A DNA stretch of 64,000 nt, from positions 79,201,718 to 79,265,717 of the forward strand of contig NC_061862.1 of NCBI RefSeq assembly GCF_907164915.1, given 5' to 3'. The DNA is from Impatiens glandulifera. Its lineage: Eukaryota > Streptophyta > Magnoliopsida > Ericales > Balsaminaceae. Shown here piece by piece: positions 22,996 to 32,799 of the stretch. The notes under the pieces were generated by a model. That model made no database searches, had not been told where the DNA came from, and saw nothing but the letters and a program-made list of their open reading frames with translations. How positions within the stretch are numbered: the stretch's first letter is position 1; every line of letters starts with the position of its first letter. Position numbers and translations under genes: made by a program.

Positions 22996-23430
22996 CAAGG
23001 GAAGCTAGATCTAACGTATTTTTTTTCTTTATTGGATTTTCAGAGAATGTCAAAGAGTATAGAGTTTGACTAGAAGAAGGTGGAGATAATGTTATTCTAA
23101 GTCTTGATGTGAAGTTTGACAAAGTTGGAGCACACACAATGAAGACACAAGTAGTGATTCAAGATGATTCACAACTCGAGGTTGAGATATGTCATAAAAA
23201 AGGCACACTACAAAGGGATAATTGTCATGGGACCATTGAGATTTCTTCTAATGTTGGGAATATAATGACCTTGGTGAAGATGTATCATTGGCTATGGATG
23301 AATAAAAAGAATGGTACACAACAAATCTTATCAAAAAGGCATTTATTGATGATAACATTGTCGACATGTTGACAAGGCAATCCTTTGGGCCAAATTGCAA
23401 GATGTTGAGTTGACAAGTGATTAAGGATTG
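22996..23430 (+). pseudogene. Copia relic: integrase C-terminus and RNase H tail, copy 1
   Basis: The reading GFSENVKEYRVWLEEGGDN followed by VILSLDVKFDKVGAHTMKT fits the integrase C-terminal region of plant copia polyproteins (YRLW...ISRDVVF). Further on, NIVDMLTRQSFGPNCKML fits the end of RNase H. Everything between is deleted, so integrase and RNase H ends are about 200 bp apart. Element B is inserted 1 base after this relic. Confidence 0.7.
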
Positions 23431-23435
23431 ACATT
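23431..23435. repeat. Target site duplication of element B, left
   Basis: gacat before the LTR, repeated at 27867-27871. The empty site with a single gacat is at 45730-45734. Confidence 0.95.
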
Positions 23436-24067
23436 GTTAGGATCGGGGACGCCCTTGGAGGACCGGGGTGTTTTCCGGTTTCAGTAAGGGTGGCCGCTTA
23501 CAACAACACACAACTCTTTGGTGATAGTCCGGTTAGAGACTAAAACCGCTCTTAACACTACACAGATTGTCACAGACTCTTGAACCGAGTTCAAGTGCGG
23601 AAATGTCCGTTTCAATCTGAAGCAACGAATACGATTCGGATGAAGTTTATGAGGAGTCGGTTTAAGGATATGAGTGACCGGTTTAAGGCGTATGATTAGT
23701 TTGAGGTTAGGTAAAGTAAATAAAAGCAAAGGAAAGAACACGAGACAAGGATTTGTTTATGAATGTTCGGAGCAAATTCTCCTACGTCACCCCTTCTTCT
23801 CAGGTTATGAGAAGGATCTCCACTAACTCTTTAGAGTTACAACAATACTGCCGGTCGAGCCCAACTTCGCTACTCGCCGGTTACACCAAACTCACACTTT
23901 GATGTAATACAACAACTCAACACAACACACAAAAAAGCTTCCGATTTTAGGCAAACCGTTTTTTGGAATATATGACTTTATCTCTCTAACTTAATGATTT
24001 TCTTAAAAAGATGTGATTGATATTTTTTTTGCTTGATCACTGCGTTAAATGAAGACGTCTCGTCTTC

Positions 24068-24075
24068 CTTTTATA
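24068..24075 (-). promoter_or_regulatory. TATA box in element B 3' LTR
   Basis: TATAAAAG on the minus strand (cagctataaaaggaag); the same box is at 27075-27082 in the 5' LTR, which would drive the element RNA. Confidence 0.65.
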
Positions 24076-24705
24076 GCTGAGAGGACACAACGGTCATATT
24101 TTCTCTCTCCTGGTAATGATCAAGAGGCTTGCACGCCTTCCCTCTTGGACAGATCAATTTGGACACATGGCAGACATGCGTTTTAGCCGGTTTGCATGTT
24201 GGACACATGGCAGACATGCACTTAGCCGGTTTGCATTTTGGACACATGGCAGCTCTTAGCCGGCCGCCTGACAGCTACCTGCTGCCTGGAGATTGCTTCT
24301 GGATTTGGACAAGCATGCCTGACAGCTACCTGCTGCCTGCCTGGAGATTGCTTCTGGATTTGGATTACTCATTTAATAACCGGAGCTTGACAGCATTTAA
24401 TCAACCGGAACATTTATGACTGAGCGGCTGCAGTTAATCAACTGGAACATTTATGACTGAGCGTCTGCAGTTAATCAATCTGGTTTGACTGAACTTTACT
24501 GACCGGTTCCTGATTCCTTGACTGAACTCCGGTTGACCAGTTCCGGACTCCTTGACTGAACTCCGGTTGACTGAACTTCTTGGACAAACCGGTTGCGGTT
24601 GCTTTTACTTCAAACCGAAGTCAAACAACCGGAACGGTATATATATTTCCAACCGAATGGATTTTGCTCAATTTCCCTGAAACAGCAAAACTTTAGATAT
24701 TATTT

Positions 24706-24776
24706 GCAGTCAGTGGGATTTGATCCCTGGTCACCTGTGTGACAGGCAGAGGCATTTACCACTACGCTACAACAAC
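24706..24776 (-). ncRNA. tRNA-Asp-like sequence inside element B LTR (3' LTR copy)
   Basis: The minus strand reads as a degenerate tRNA: box A-like tagcgtagtgg, an anticodon-loop region ctgtcac holding GTC (Asp), the variable part ggtgacc, and a T-arm aggg-atcaaat-ccca. The spacing matches plant tRNA-Asp(GUC) over its body. The acceptor stem does not pair and box B is altered, so it is a relic and not a working tRNA gene. It lies in U3, about 125 bp from the LTR start, in the same direction as the element. Confidence 0.65.
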
Positions 24777-24900
24777 TTCTTGTTATATTTAAACCAGTTA
24801 ATATATTTGATATAACTTAGCGGTTTAACATATATTTTTCATAAGTTATAACAATTATTTTCTAACCGGTTTAAAATTAATCTACTTAATTTTTCTATCA

Positions 24901-24918
24901 ATTTCTCCCTTTTTGATT
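24901..24918 (-). promoter_or_regulatory. Element B polypurine tract
   Basis: Minus strand aatcaaaaagggagaaat directly before the 3' LTR, identical in core to the tracts of elements A and C. Confidence 0.88.
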
Positions 24919-24951
24919 ATTTAGAATAAATATTCAAAACTTGTAATGTGT

Positions 24952-25131
24952 GGCCGGTTTTAAAGAACTTACACTTGTTTGGCCGATTTTTTGAAAAACT
25001 TATATTTGTTTGGCCGGTTTTTGAAAAACTTACACTTGTTTGGCCGGTTTTTGAAGAACTTACACTTGTTTGGCCGATTTTTGAAAAACTTACACTTGTT
25101 TGGCCGGTTTTTGAAAAACTTATATTTGTTT
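24952..25131. repeat. 30-bp tandem repeat, 6 copies, in element B 3' region
   Basis: Six units of ggccggtttttgaaaaactt plus acacttgttt with few changes. Frames read across it on either strand are repeat artefacts. Confidence 0.95.
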
Positions 25132-25135
25132 GGCC

Positions 25136-25136
<1 letters not shown>

Positions 25137-25173
<37 letters not shown>
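25137..25173. repeat. Homopolymer T tract (37 bp)
   Basis: Reads as poly(A) on the element strand, directly after the 30-bp repeats. A second T run of about 16 bases follows at about 25197. Confidence 0.95.
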
Positions 25174-25174
<1 letters not shown>

Positions 25175-25223
25175 AAAAACGGTTTCGTTTAAAGAATTTT
25201 TTTTTTTTTTTAACAAATTTTCT

Positions 25224-25406
25224 TCAAATTTTGTAATCTAACAATTCTAAAATATTTCTAAGGGAAGAAAACTTAGACTCGAGAAGTGGCTTTGTGAGGA
25301 TGTTAGCCACTTCATGCTTGTTCCCTTCAAATGATGTGTTCGTCAGCAGCCGGCTGTCCGGATGCCATGCTATCTCTTCCAAGCTTCTGTCTTGATTTAT
25401 CTGCAT
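25224..25406 (-). pseudogene. Element B RNase H C-terminal remnant
   Basis: The minus-strand frame ends HEVANILTKPLLESKFSSL...LDYKI, matching the last 30 or so residues of copia RNase H (ADILTKPL block). It follows the gag remnant almost directly, showing a deletion of nearly all of pol. The upstream part of this frame is not recognisable RNase H and overlaps the gag frame end at 25327. Confidence 0.78.
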
Positions 25407-26596
25407 TTATAGACAATAAAGAATCTGGTCCCCATTTTTCTTTGGGTCTGTGCCTTATTAGTCCCTTGGGAATCCAGACTTTAATAAGTCGGATAACTTT
25501 CCCGGTTATGGTTCTAATTACTTTTCCGGTACTTGGCTTGACATTTTTCTGTTGTCCTAAGAGTGCCTTATTTTGTGGGTGTGTATCGGTTTGTTTACCT
25601 ACTGGCCGGTTGGCTTTCCTTCTCTCAGGATGAAACCATCTTTCCGAGTCAGTTGGACTTACATATTTTATTTCTTTTTCCGGTTTTGAGTCACATTGTG
25701 CCTCATTGTCGGTTGATGAACTCTTGACAAATCTTATGAAAGGAAGATTGTCTTTTGTGAGTTTCATCCCGTTGGAGTGATTGTGAGTGGCGGATTTGTT
25801 ATAACCAATACCAAATTTACATTTGGGATGTCTTTGGTAATTAGACATCTGGCTTACCGCTTCACTAGATCTCTTCCAAGAAGCCGTGACATATTTAATT
25901 CTCTCATTTTCTTCGGTTAACGATTGGACTGTCTCCTTGAGCTTCTCATTCTCTAAGGATAGTCCAACCGGTTCGTAAGTCTCGGTTCCGCTTGGCTCAC
26001 CAGCGGTACCACTTGACTCTCCGGTTTCATATTTTGTTTGAGTCGGTATTAAAACAGCCAATTTTTTTGAACTCATCGACCATGTCGTTGAGTGCAATAA
26101 CTAAGTCTTCTTTAGTAAATTCTTCAGAAGAGAAATCAAATACCTCAGATTCTTTCTCCGCCATGAAGCATGCATCAACTTTATCATCGCCGTCGCTGGA
26201 TGATGAGTCGTCCGAATCGCTATCGGCCCATTTGCTATTGATTTCATAAGCTATCAGAGCCTTATGATCTTTCCGGTTCTCCTTTATTTGGTCGCTGCCC
26301 TCACACAATTGGATCAACTTCTCCCAAATTTCTTTAGCAGAAGAGCACAGTTTGATCTTACTAAACATGTTTTTGTCCAACGACTTGAACAAAATGTTTT
26401 TAGCAACATTATCCAGGTTGTTCATCTTCTTATCTTCCGTTGTCCATTTGTATCTTGGCTTATCAATCTTTATCGGACCATCGGTAATAACATACCACAT
26501 GTCGTCGTCTTGTGAGGCCAAATGCACTTCCATCCGTATCTTCCAATCAACATATTCTTCGATGCAGAACATGGGGGGCTCGTTGATGAAAGACAT
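25400..26596 (-). pseudogene. gag: Element B gag, internally deleted and frameshifted
   Basis: Starts at 26596 (MSFINEPPMFCIEEYVDWK), with the Gag pattern W-K-I-R-M-x-x-H and AKEIWEKLIQLCEGSDQIKE. It then jumps directly to HKALIAYEINSKWADSDSDD, the acidic region that in element A lies after the zinc knuckle. The missing part (mid capsid and knuckle) is an in-frame deletion of several hundred bases. A frameshift near 26060 leads into the second frame (26097 downward), which reaches KVWIPKGLIRHRPKEKWGPD as in element A. Without the zinc knuckle it could not bind RNA in the usual way. Confidence 0.85.
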
Positions 26597-26630
26597 GATG
26601 ATATTCGGTTGCTTGAGTGTTAAGATCCTC

Positions 26631-26642
26631 GCTCTGATACCA
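26631..26642 (-). promoter_or_regulatory. Element B primer binding site
   Basis: Minus strand TGGTATCAGAGC, 2 bases from the 5' LTR, complementary to initiator tRNA-Met. Confidence 0.93.
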
Positions 26643-26644
26643 CT

Positions 26645-27866
26645 TGTTAGGATCGGGGACGCCCTTGGAGGACCGGGGTGTTTTCCGGTTTCAGTAAGGG
26701 TGGCCGCTTACAACAACACACAACTCTTTGGTGATAGTCCGGTTAGAGACTAAAACCGCTCTTAACACTACACAGATTGTCACAGACTCTTGAACCGAGT
26801 TCAAGTGCGGAAATGTCCGTTTCAATCTGAAGCAACGAATACGATTCGGATGAAGTTTATGAGGAGTCGGTTTAAGGATATGAGTGACCGGTTTAAGGCG
26901 TATGATTAGTTTGAGGTTAGGTAAAGTAAATAAAAGCAAAGGAAAGAACACGAGACAAGGATTTGTTTATGGATGTTCGGAGCAAATTCTCCTACGTCAC
27001 CCATATTCTTAAAAAGATGTGATTGATATTTTTCGTTTGATCACTGCTGCATTAAATGAAGACGTCTCGTCTTCCTTTTATAGCTGAGAGGACACAACGG
27101 TCATATTTTCTCTCTCCTGGTAATGATCAAGAGGCTTGCACGCCTTCCCTCTTGGACAGATCAATTTGGACACATGGCAGACATGCGTTTTAGCCGGTTT
27201 GCATGTTGGACACATGGCAGACATGCACTTAGCCGGTTTGCATTTTGGACACATGGCAGCTCTTAGCCGGCCGCCTGACAGCTACCTGTTGCCTGGAGAT
27301 TGCTTCTGGATTTGGATTACTCATTTAATAACCGGAGCTTGACAGCATTTAATCAACCGGAACATTTATGACTGAGCGGCTGCAGTTAATCAACTGGAAC
27401 ATTTATGACTGAGCGGCTGCAGTTAATCAACCAGAACATTTATGACTGAGCGGCTGCAGTTAATTGTCGGTTGACCAATCTGGTTTGACTGAACTTTACT
27501 GACCGGTTCCGGATTCCTTGACTGAACTCCGGTTGACTGAACTTCTTGGACAAACCGGTTGCGGTTGCTTTTACTTCAAACCGAAGTCAAACAACCGGAA
27601 CGGTATATATATTTCCAACCGAATGGATTTTGCTCAATTTCCCTGAAACAGCAAAACTTTAGATATTATTTACAGCTAGTGGGATTTGATCCCCGGTCAC
27701 CTGTGTGACAGGCAGAGACATTTACCACTACGCTACAACAACTTCTTGTTATATTTAAACCAGTTAATATATTTGATATAACTTAGCGGTTTAACATATA
27801 TTTTTCATAAGTTATAACAATTATTTTCTAACCGGTTTAAAATTAATCTACTTAATTTTTCTATCA
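26645..27866 (-). repeat. Element B 5' LTR (1,222 bp)
   Basis: Same ends as the 3' LTR. A deletion joins cgtcaccc to atattctt near 27003, removing about 208 bp present in the partner. It contains the second tRNA-Asp-like copy and the TATA box at 27075-27082. Confidence 0.93.
27672..27742 (-). ncRNA. tRNA-Asp-like sequence inside element B LTR (5' LTR copy)
   Basis: Same length and features as the copy at 24706-24776, with a few changes (T-arm gggg-atcaaat-ccca). Two LTR copies mean it was part of the element before this insertion. Confidence 0.65.
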
Positions 27867-27871
27867 GACAT
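27867..27871. repeat. Target site duplication of element B, right
   Basis: gacat, identical to 23431-23435. Confidence 0.95.
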
Positions 27872-28542
27872 ATTGCTAGTTAACACGCAATATGAATGAA
27901 AGACCAAGAAGAGGAGAACCAATGGAAGACACTTATAAATTTAGGTGGAGACATCATGAAGAAACTCTATAACGAATCAAGAAGAAATCATTGCATTATA
28001 TTTAAATATGAGAAGATGAATAAGACCTTGAATGAGATCCCTAGTCATAAAAAAGAGGAAAGATTGGAGATTTAGTTAATTCAAAGGTGATGGTTTGGGT
28101 ACTTCTTTTATTTTATCTTAATTGTCCATGCATTGTGGATTATAGTTAAGATTATTTAGATTATTGATTTGTCATCTTATTTAGAAAATAAGTGAGACCT
28201 TGATTGAGATTCATAGTCATGAAAAATGGGCTAGATGAGAGGCTCGGTCAATTCGAAGGCGAATGAGAACATTGAATTGTCATATAATGCGAGAAGATGA
28301 ATGAGACATTGAATGTGATTCCTAGTCATAAAAAATGGGGTAGATGTGAGGCTCGATCAATTCAAATGGAAGAACATTCGCAATTTCTTTCGAAGAAACT
28401 ATAAAGCATGGTGAAAACAATTGAAGACAATTAGATAAGTATGCGGTTAAGTTGGTTGAGTTTGCAAAGTTCAAAGAAAGATGGGTGTTAAATGTTTCTC
28501 TAGAACTTGTGTAAAAAGATGTCGTTGGATACCTAATTGTTT
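27872..28542. repeat. Degenerate direct repeats
   Basis: Three diverged copies of a block containing gagaccttgattgagattc / cctagtcataaaaaatgggg start near 28010, 28195 and 28290. No coding signal is seen. It matches 45735-46405. Confidence 0.6.
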
Positions 28543-28899
28543 AGACAATGAAAGTTCGTCTTGGGTCTTCTCAGTTTTCGATCAATATCTAATTTTGAGT
28601 AAGTAGACGATGGATGTTCGCATAGGGTGTCCTTGGTATTCGACAGATATCTGATTTTGAAAAAGTAGACTATGGAAGTTCATCTTGGGTCTTCTCCAAT
28701 TCGATAAATATCTTATCTTGAGGAAGTAGACGATGGATGTTCATCTTGGGTGTCTTCGGTTTTTGATAAAAATCTAATTTTGAAGAAGTAGACGATGGAA
28801 GTTTGTCTTGGGTCTTCTCGGCTTTCGATTGGTATCTTATTTTCAGGAGTAGGCGATAAAAGTTCGTTTTGGGTGTCCTCAGTTTTGACAAAACGAGGG
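28543..28899. repeat. 61-62 bp minisatellite, about 6 copies
   Basis: Units start at 28543, 28605, 28667, 28728, 28790 and 28851 (agacgatgga.gttcatcttg...). The last is partial. The reverse-strand frames here (28670-28891, 28713-28997) are repeats of about 20 residues produced by the minisatellite. I do not call them genes. The copy at 46406-46762 has the same unit number. Confidence 0.93.
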
Positions 28900-29310
28900 A
28901 GGCGAATCAAGATGAAGGCAGGTGCTAGGTAAAAAATATATGTTTCTTCAAATACTTTCTCTTCACTCCCTAGATACCAATGATTAGGTATTTCCACAAT
29001 TTGTGAAGATATTTTTCATCTATATGTACCATCTTTCATGATGATATTTTTATTGAGGATTTAAGTAATCTATCAGATTGTAAATTCCAGAGACAAGAAC
29101 AAGATAAAGAGACGAAGATGAATCAAGACGAAAGGTAGGTATTAGGAAGAAAATATATGTTTCTTCAACTATTTTTTCTTCACTCCCTAGATACCTAGGT
29201 TTAGTTATTTCCACAATTGGTGAATATACATATTATATGTATGTACCATCTTTTACGATGATGATGTTTTTGAAGGTTTATGTAATCCATCAGATTTTAA
29301 ATCTAAATTT
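28900..29310. repeat. Diverged tandem duplication of about 210 bp
   Basis: aatatatgtttcttcaa...ttcactccctagatacc...atttccacaatt...gtaccatctttcatgatga occurs twice (about 28900-29095 and 29115-29305). Not coding. It is repeated at 46763-47160. Confidence 0.75.
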
Positions 29311-29380
29311 ACAAAAACATTGAGTAACCCATTATATGTGATATATGAATGATTTAAGCGGCCTAAGGGTCCCGTGGTTT

Positions 29381-29440
29381 TACTCTTGTCTAATGGGGTT
29401 TACTCTTGTCGAATGAGTTTTACTCTTGTCGAATGGGTTG
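29381..29440. repeat. 20-bp tandem repeat, 3 copies
   Basis: tactcttgtcgaatgggttt-type units at 29381, 29401 and 29421; same three units at 47231-47290. Confidence 0.93.
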
Positions 29441-29604
29441 TACATCGAGAGGAGCGTAATCGAGAAAAGTGAAGTTGTTATCAAGAAGGTGAAAAATTTG
29501 CTAATATATGGTTTTTTCTGGATTTGGGAGCTATGAAGACTTTGCTTGTTGACAAAGCAAATGATGGAAGACAAGAGGGAGATAACTTGTAAATCAAGGT
29601 GGAG

Positions 29605-30147
29605 TGTTAAGAATGGATTTACAATATTACAAATATGGTATATTCATAGTACACAATCTTAGTACAAGGAAATTATATATTCAACAAAAGAAAACTATAT
29701 CTTTTGGTGTATAAACTTGATATTAGGAAATAAGATTTACACAAAAGGAAAGTAGATATTTTGTTATGGAAATACAATTAGGAAATATAGTAAGAATATT
29801 TTGGAAGTTTTTTAGAGATTTGAACAAGATATTGATATTGACCCAATTGAAGCTTATTTAAAAGTGCAGTTGGACACTTTAGAAAGTCAAGTATTTGTCT
29901 TGAGATGATCACTTCCTTGTGAGTTGTGTGTGAGATTAATTATAATCATTCTAATACTCCTATAACAATCTTGATAATAAAGTTGAGATCCTCTTGTGTT
30001 TCGAAAGTGGATGTAGGTCTATTTTGGCCAAATCACTATAAATATTGAGTATGTGTTTTTTATTGTTTTCTTTCGTTTTCGCAATTGTTCAGTGTTGTTA
30101 TTGTTTTTGCATTAAATGATACTTTTTCTCCTCCCGGTATTCCAACA
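29605..30147 (+). repeat. Isolated copia-type LTR, 543 bp (copy 1)
   Basis: TGTTAAGAATGG...TATTCCAACA, preceded by a purine tract caaggtggag that fits a polypurine tract. The identical-length counterpart is 47455-47997. No primer site follows (ttgtgttactc) and no target duplication is visible, so it is the 3' LTR or solo remnant of an otherwise lost element. Confidence 0.65.
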
Positions 30148-30681
30148 TTGTGTTACTCTATCCACTTTGGATCATATTTCATTGGTTCAGAAAAATTCTT
30201 TTTTTTTTTACAAAATCTTGTTGCATCATATCATTTCATTCATCACAACCGCAATTGTTGAAGAATCAAATTTTTAGAATCATATCTAGTCGGGGCTATG
30301 ATTTAAATCGTCTTCAACGAGAAATTCAGGAAACATAAATAATACCTCATGAAATTCATCAAGCTTATCCAACCCTTTTGGATATATTTTTCTCATCTCT
30401 TTTATTGGTTCGTTAAGAATTAAAAAGAATTAGATGCATTAGTACCTTCACAACATACTCAATTATATCATACATCACAATCACAGGATATTTAAACATT
30501 TTAAATTAAATTGATGTTTTTTCAACTATTCAATAATTAGATTTCAAGAATTTATGCTAGAAATTAAGTTAATTCCGCATCAAGCTAGGGCTACAAATAT
30601 TCATAAATACATGTGAACTAGAAAGCTCATTGAACATCTTTACAAACTCCTCAATCATATTCTACATTACAATCGCAGTTA
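30148..30681. repeat. Degenerate array around the gctagggct motif, part 1
   Basis: Alternating blocks beginning near tagctagggctacaa (about 30290, 30585) and containing cattagtacctccacaacatactcaa-type and ctacattacaatcgcag-type sequences. These recur several times here and at 47998-48530 and 49168-49970. No coding function is seen. Confidence 0.6.
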
Positions 30682-30689
30682 CCGAAGAA

Positions 30690-31292
30690 TAGGGGTGGGA
30701 AAAATTATCGATATAAAAGGTAAATCGAAAATAGCGTACCGCAATATATCAAAAATATCGATTTTTAAGGTATACCGAAAAAAATGTAAGGTATGATACC
30801 GATACCGAAACTATTGGTACGGTAAATGTATGAGGTTTTTAAAATTTTGGTATATCGAGATATACCGAAATAGTATTTATAAGTTAATATATATATATAT
30901 ATATAATACTTATAAGGAAATAATTAAATATATTTAATATTAATTTAATTATAAAAATATATTTTTTTAATAATATTAAATTTTTATTATATTAAAATAT
31001 TATTCAATATATTATGCAATCTCTACCTTACCGATTAGGTTGATTTTTTTAAGTTAATATGTTTTTTAGGTATCAAAGGTATAATATTGATACCGTACCA
31101 AAATTTAGGTATACCGAAATCAAGGTAAGGTAAATGTATGATTTTTTTGTTTACCGAAATTAAGGTATATCGAAATCAAGGTATGCCAAAATCAATGTAA
31201 GGTAACGGTGTGCATTTTTTGCATACCGAAATTTTAGGTAAGGTATAAGGTATGGATAAAATATTAAGCTATACCGAACTAACTCACCCCTA
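30690..31292. mobile_element. hAT-like non-autonomous element, 603 bp (copy 1)
   Basis: Terminal inverted repeats TAGGGGTGGG / CTCACCCCTA are flanked by an 8-bp target duplication, ccgaagaa (30682-30689) and ccgatgaa (31293-31300, one mutation). The interior consists of many ggtataccgaaat-type repeats and codes for nothing. An 8-bp duplication and TAGGGGTG ends fit the hAT superfamily. It is inserted in the gctagggct array. Confidence 0.85.
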
Positions 31293-31300
31293 CCGATGAA

Positions 31301-31562
31301 TTATATTTATAGAATCTACATATTAAATCTAAATCTAGCTAGGGCTACAATTTAAATCATTTTCAAGAAAGTTGATGCATTAGTACCTCCACAACATACT
31401 CAATATCATATCTCACAATCACAAGATATTTAAGCATTTTCAATTACCTTATTGATGTTCTTCCAACTATTTAAACATTGAATTTCAATAAAAAATGCAA
31501 AAATTATGTTAAATCTATATTTAGCTAGGGCTATAATTCTTCAATACGTGTGAACCAGAAAC
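31301..31562. repeat. Degenerate gctagggct array, part 2, truncated by deletion
   Basis: Continuation of the array after the hAT-like element. It stops at 31562, where 2,853 bp still present in copy 3 (49431-52283) are missing. Confidence 0.75.
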
Positions 31563-32372
31563 TAAGGAAGAAGAGCAAAGAATAATAAAAGACCAAGAAG
31601 AAAAATGCAAGAAAATAAAACAGAGGAGTTTAACAACAAAGAGTAAAGTGTGGAGGAAGAGAAAGAAGTTGAACCCAATGAGGACTCTAAAAAGAAAGAT
31701 AGCAATGTGATTGAAGAAAAGAGGGTAAAGGAGACTTTGAATAAGAAAAGGATAAAGGTTGTAATGAAATAAAGGTTGAGGAAGAAAAATGAAGTTCATT
31801 CTCAAACAAGTCAAGCTGTAATAGAGGAAACCAAAGAAGAAAATACTCAGAGTAATCAAATTGAAGCAGAGGATACCAAGGCTAGTACAGAGGATACCAA
31901 AGCTAATGCTGAAGGAAACAAAGGCAAGAATGCTGAAATTCAAGTATAGGACAACAAAGATAAGAACCTTGAAGTCCTGAAAATAACTCTTTCTATAGAT
32001 TAGCACGGGTTCGTATAAACAAATATTACACAATGCGAATAAGAAAACTTCATCATCTTCTTAAATTCAATCTCCTTATATCGCAAAATGAAGGGGAAAG
32101 GGAAGGGGAGGGGAAGAAGGTCTTATGAAGAAATAAGTTTATATGAAAATAAACACACTGATTGGGGTAGTTAGGATATATCTTTGATTGTATACTTTTC
32201 ATTTGTAATCTCTGTTGTTTTTTTCCGCAAAAGCCACTAATAAGTTTCTTTAGGGTTTCTTGATTGTCATCCTTTAATCATATCTAAGATTTGTCTAGCT
32301 TTGATTCTTGACTCTCTCACTTTTGAGATTTTTAATGAAATTGTATTAACCATTTTCCCAAAAAATAAAATA
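31563..32372 (+). pseudogene. LINE ORF1 3' remnant and 3' untranslated region (copy 2, truncated)
   Basis: Starts in the middle of a LINE ORF1 just after its zinc knuckle, because of the 2.85-kb deletion. Plus-strand frames give E/K/N/Q-rich linker pieces such as VEETKEENTQSNQIEAEDTK (near 31820-31880). From about 32180 it becomes a LINE-like 3' untranslated region ending ttgtattaaccattttccc plus an A-rich tail at about 32360-32370. The 170-codon frame on the other strand is a shadow. The fuller copy is at 51070-53092. Confidence 0.75.
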
Positions 32373-32799
32373 ATATTATTGTCCAAAGACTTGATATTAA
32401 TGTTGCATTAAGTATTTTGAGATTGGATAAATCATTATTTGAATTTAGTTGTTAATTAAGTTTATAAATGTGACCAACTACTTTATTAAATATTCTAAGT
32501 AATGAAGAGCTATAATTTTTACGATGTCAAGTTATAGATTTTTTAGAAGAGACTGTTATATTGTTTTACAGGAAATTGAGTTTGAGGGGAGAAATGATTT
32601 TGTTTTTGAAAATAATTTAGATGAATAATTCTTATTGAGAAAAATTTGATTTATATCTCAAATGTTTTTGAAATTGATAAGGATTTTATTCCTAATGATG
32701 ATAAAGTTCAAACAAAATTCAAGAGTAACAATACAATATTGATTAAATTCATTAAGTACAAACACAACAACCTCAAAATCAAATGTCTTTGCGATAATC
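32373..32799. other. AT-rich intergenic sequence
   Basis: No gene or element recognised between the LINE tail and the copia RT relic. Confidence 0.45.

Larger units (their letters stand above)
23436..24900 (-). repeat. Element B 3' LTR (1,465 bp)
   Basis: On the minus strand it starts TGATAGAAAAATT and ends ATCCTAACA. Compared with the 5' LTR it keeps about 208 bp at 23793-24000 that the other has lost, has an extra 46-bp tandem duplication near 24310, and has one fewer copy of the aacatttatgactgagcg repeat. Confidence 0.93.
23436..27866 (-). mobile_element. Element B: non-autonomous Sirevirus-like element, 4.4 kb
   Basis: Minus-strand LTR element with TG...CA LTRs, a tRNA-Met primer site, partial gag, the last part of RNase H and a polypurine tract. 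Nearly all of pol is deleted. LTR ends (ATCCTAACA) and the polypurine context (aaaaagggagaaat) resemble elements A and C, so it derives from a related Sirevirus family. The LTRs differ by several block indels. It is absent from the equivalent site at 45730. Confidence 0.92.

Noticed and set aside
24706..24776. Functional tRNA-Asp gene
   Set aside because: The acceptor stem does not pair, box B is altered and the sequence lies inside an LTR in two copies. I list it only as tRNA-like.
28670..28997. Reverse-strand frames with repeated KTQDEL-like units
   Set aside because: The 61-bp minisatellite has a period near 20 codons and generates the repeated peptide. There is no conserved start, context or known family.
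31521..32033. 170-codon reverse-strand frame rich in Phe, Leu and Ser
   Set aside because: It is opposite the Glu/Lys-rich linker of a LINE ORF1. The hydrophobic run is a complement artefact, shared with 52282-52752.
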